The translations under genes were made by a program, and so were the position numbers. 64,000 nucleotides of DNA, taken from assembly GCF_940143175.1 (NCBI RefSeq), contig NZ_OW659496.1, positions 744,001 through 808,000 on the forward strand. Reading direction: 5' to 3'. Position 1 is the first letter of the stretch; each line of letters begins with the position of its first letter. Positions 62,062 through 64,000 of the stretch are shown piece after piece. Under the pieces are notes generated by a model that was not told the origin of the DNA, searched no databases, and saw only the letters and a program-made list of their open reading frames with translations. The stretch is from Erysipelothrix amsterdamensis. Lineage in GTDB: Bacteria; Bacillota_I; Bacilli_A; Erysipelotrichales; Erysipelotrichaceae.

Positions 62062-63171
62062 ATGCTTAATAAAATTTATGCAAAAATGGATGAATTAATG
62101 CCAGAGCTTCTAAAATCAATCCAACGTCTTGTTGCTATTGAATCTGTTGAGGGGGTTCACACTGAGGATGCACCTTACGGTGAAATGCCCAAAAGAGCAC
62201 TTTTAGAGGTGCTTACCATTGCTGAAGAACTAGGATTTCATACAAAGAACATTGATAACATCATCGGATATGCGCAGTATGGTGAGGGGGATGGCGACTA
62301 TATCGGTATCTTTGGACATGTTGATGTCGTTCCAGTAGGAGAAGGGTGGTCTTATCCACCACTTGGCGGTGTCATCGATAGAGGACGAATTTGGGGTCGC
62401 GGCGTCTTAGATAACAAAGGACCAATTCTTACAAATCTTTATGCGCTCTATGCTCTTAAAGAATTGGGAGTAACCTTTAATAGACCGGTTCGTGTTGTTT
62501 TTGGTACAAATGAAGAGTCAGGATTTGGATGTGTTAAACATTATTTGACCAAAGAAAATCCTCCGGTATTTGGATGGACACCAGATTGTAAGTGGCCAGT
62601 AGTTTACGGAGAAAGAGGTCGTGCTCTAATTCAATTTGTTAATCATGGCTCTCAAGAAGACTTTAATGAATTTATTAACGAATACATTCTTTCAAGTCCA
62701 AATAATGGTGTTAAGTTAGGTATTAATGTTAAAGATGAAGACTTTGGTGAAATGATTATGCGTGGTTATAAACTGGGTATGACTGATGATAACCTATTCT
62801 TCCAAATTTCACTAAGTTATCCTAAAGTAAAAACTGTGGATGAATTGATTGAAATGATTCGTAAAGTAACTCCTGAAAGTATCGAAGTAGTTTGTGCTCA
62901 CAACTGGAATCCTGTATTTTATGATAAAGAGTCACCAGAAATCACCTTATTAACTGATGCTTATGAAGAAGTAATGGGTGAACGTTTGGCTCCAGTTACA
63001 ACAACAGGAGGTACTTATGCAAAAATTATTCCTAATATTATTGCATTTGGTCCAAGTTTCCCAGGTCAAAAAGATATTGCCCACTTACCAGATGAGTGGA
63101 TGAATCTTGATGATATTTTGAATAATGCCAAAATTTATAGCAATGCTCTCTATAAATTGAAAGATCTATAA
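62062..63171 (+). CDS. M20-family dipeptidase (PepV-like)
   Basis: A 369-residue metallopeptidase. The metal and catalytic motifs are intact: FGHVDVVPVG, WGRGVLDNKGP, GTNEESGFG, WTPDCKWPV and the final His in QKDIAHLPDEW. It is about 100 residues shorter than typical PepV, with a reduced lid domain. TGGAGG lies upstream in the end of the previous gene. It would finish hydrolysis of small peptides released in the cytoplasm. A terminator follows. Confidence 0.9.
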   Translation: MLNKIYAKMDELMPELLKSIQRLVAIESVEGVHTEDAPYGEMPKRALLEVLTIAEELGFHTKNIDNIIGYAQYGEGDGDYIGIFGHVDVVPVGEGWSYPPLGGVIDRGRIWGRGVLDNKGPILTNLYALYALKELGVTFNRPVRVVFGTNEESGFGCVKHYLTKENPPVFGWTPDCKWPVVYGERGRALIQFVNHGSQEDFNEFINEYILSSPNNGVKLGINVKDEDFGEMIMRGYKLGMTDDNLFFQISLSYPKVKTVDELIEMIRKVTPESIEVVCAHNWNPVFYDKESPEITLLTDAYEEVMGERLAPVTTTGGTYAKIIPNIIAFGPSFPGQKDIAHLPDEWMNLDDILNNAKIYSNALYKLKDL

Positions 63172-63204
63172 AAGTAGAATTATTCAAAAGAGTATAATCT
63201 GAAT

Positions 63205-63238
63205 AAAAAGTGAGAACTTGAAGATGATCCCACTTTTT
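63205..63238. terminator. Bidirectional terminator at the end of the PTS-peptidase operon
   Basis: AAAAAGTG/CACTTTTT stem with an 18-nt loop; A- and T-runs on both sides. It separates the operon from the convergent minus-strand gene. Confidence 0.65.
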
Positions 63239-63279
63239 AATAAATATTGATACTGAAAAAATATTTAGTAGTAATGGAA

Positions 63280-63837
63280 TTACAAGTTACGTCGTAAATG
63301 GTCTTGTAATAGTTCTAATAATTGTTTATCGATTGGCGCATCACTGATTCCAATAGATGGGAGTGTACTTAAGGATCTAAGTTTTCCTTCAAACGCTGCC
63401 TTATATACTTTGTTGGTATTTGTTGAAAAATATGATAATTCTATTGTTGATACATGATTAGAATCTAAGTTAGAAGGAACGACTGCATAAGTTGCTGTCT
63501 GTCCTGGAGCAAGTACTGTGTCCTTCATTCTAGTTGAGAATGGCTTTTCATTTACAGTCAAGGCTGAATCTGTAGTCTCATCAATGCTTGCTTTTTCAAT
63601 ACGAGCTGAAGAATTACCGAAATTTTTAATTACGATGTAAAAATGATCTCTATTCGTAATTAAAGGAGCAGTGTAAATTTGAAGATTAGCACGTGTGCTC
63701 TCTTCAATCATTTTATTTTGTTCTCTTGAATTTTTTCTAGACTCATATAAAGTCCACAAAAAAGCTGCTGTAGAAATAATTGAAGATAAGATAACTCCCA
63801 AAATCTGCTATATTTCATACGATATGTTTAGAAACAT
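63280..63837 (-). pseudogene. Membrane-anchored unknown protein with an early in-frame TAG
   Basis: GTGAGG lies about 8 nt before ATG 63837, which reads MFLNISYEI then TAG (63810-63808), then QILGVILSSIISTAAFLWTL and an open frame to 63280. The only later starts are TTG 63801 (ribosome site absent) or ATT. The body of about 173 residues has one N-terminal helix and a beta-rich external domain (FYIVIKNFGNSSARIEKASI, LAPGQTATYAVVPS). Function unknown. It may be a nonsense-inactivated gene, a read-through case, or a gene using TTG. Confidence 0.6.
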
Positions 63838-63889
63838 AAAAGATACCTCACTTTCATAGTTATTTAACTTTATTGTATTCCACTAAAAA

Positions 63890-64000
63890 TTAACCTGTAA
63901 TTAAATCTATTAGAGATTCTATAGTCGAGCAGGATTCGAATTTGAATTCAAGTTGGGAGATGTCATACTTCCTTAGTGTCGCTATATGTTCTGGAAAGCA
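63890..64000 (-). CDS. C-terminal end of an unrecognised gene (partial)
   Basis: From the window edge the minus strand is open for 36 codons (FPEHIATLRKYDISQLEFKF ... LIDLITG) and stops at 63890. It is 53 nt upstream of the ATG of the TAG-bearing gene, so it may share its transcript. Too little is visible to name it. Confidence 0.4.
   Translation of the reverse strand, partial: CFPEHIATLRKYDISQLEFKFESCSTIESLIDLITG

Overview
The window reads as AT-rich Bacillota DNA, most likely Erysipelothrix or a close relative. This is inferred from gene content: LPXTG surface proteins, a GH101 glycosidase, PRD/PTS operons and strong AAGGAGG ribosome sites. No rRNA or other marker gene confirms it.

Region 1 (1 to about 25 kb) is a conjugative element. 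It has a RepA_N-type initiator with four in-gene 23-bp iterons, ParA and ParB, small element genes, and a giant LPXTG adhesin fused in frame to a VirB2/TrbC-like pilin. A transfer operon follows: TrbL/VirB6-like, VirB3/PrgI-like, VirB4, an M23 wall hydrolase, two ribbon-helix-helix-like proteins, a MobP-type relaxase and VirD4. An SSB, a structured intergenic transcript and a probable oriT with a 24-bp inverted repeat end the module. No integrase or att site is visible. The main discovery is a 17-bp palindrome, GTGGTAGGTTCTACCAC: 11 perfect and 3 degenerate copies, all between 9.06 and 20.3 kb. Several lie exactly 6 nt upstream of a Shine-Dalgarno; others sit inside genes, mostly in the same reading frame (VVEPTT or VVGSTT). 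It may be a KorB/ParB-like operator network, an RNA control hairpin, or a spreading mini-repeat. Two or three genes of the operon also appear to start at AUA.

Region 2 (25 to 47.5 kb) is an accessory island: a 1,227-residue YobI/KAP-like membrane NTPase (possible defence protein), a 3' fragment of the GH101 gene, a 1,716-residue LPXTG adhesin, decayed genes, a complete type I restriction-modification system (hsdM, hsdS, hsdR) and two IS3-family elements. Two copies of an unrecognised small transcript (promoter, conserved core with a possible pseudoknot, terminator) lie upstream of hsdM and near 45.9 kb. The GH101 3' end and its terminator bracket 28.7 to 49 kb as a direct repeat.

Region 3 (47.5 to 64 kb) concerns host-glycan use. 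It has a wall-anchored GH101 endo-alpha-N-acetylgalactosaminidase and, separately, a PTS operon: PRD regulator, IIA, IIB, IIC, a GrdB-like protein, two M42-type peptidases (one without its metal ligands, one frameshifted), an aspartylglucosaminidase-like Ntn hydrolase and an M20 dipeptidase. This suggests uptake and breakdown of glycopeptides such as GlcNAc-Asn. Cre-like sites sharing 11 bp precede both GH101 and the PTS IIB gene. The window ends with a membrane protein gene carrying an early in-frame TAG and a partial gene.
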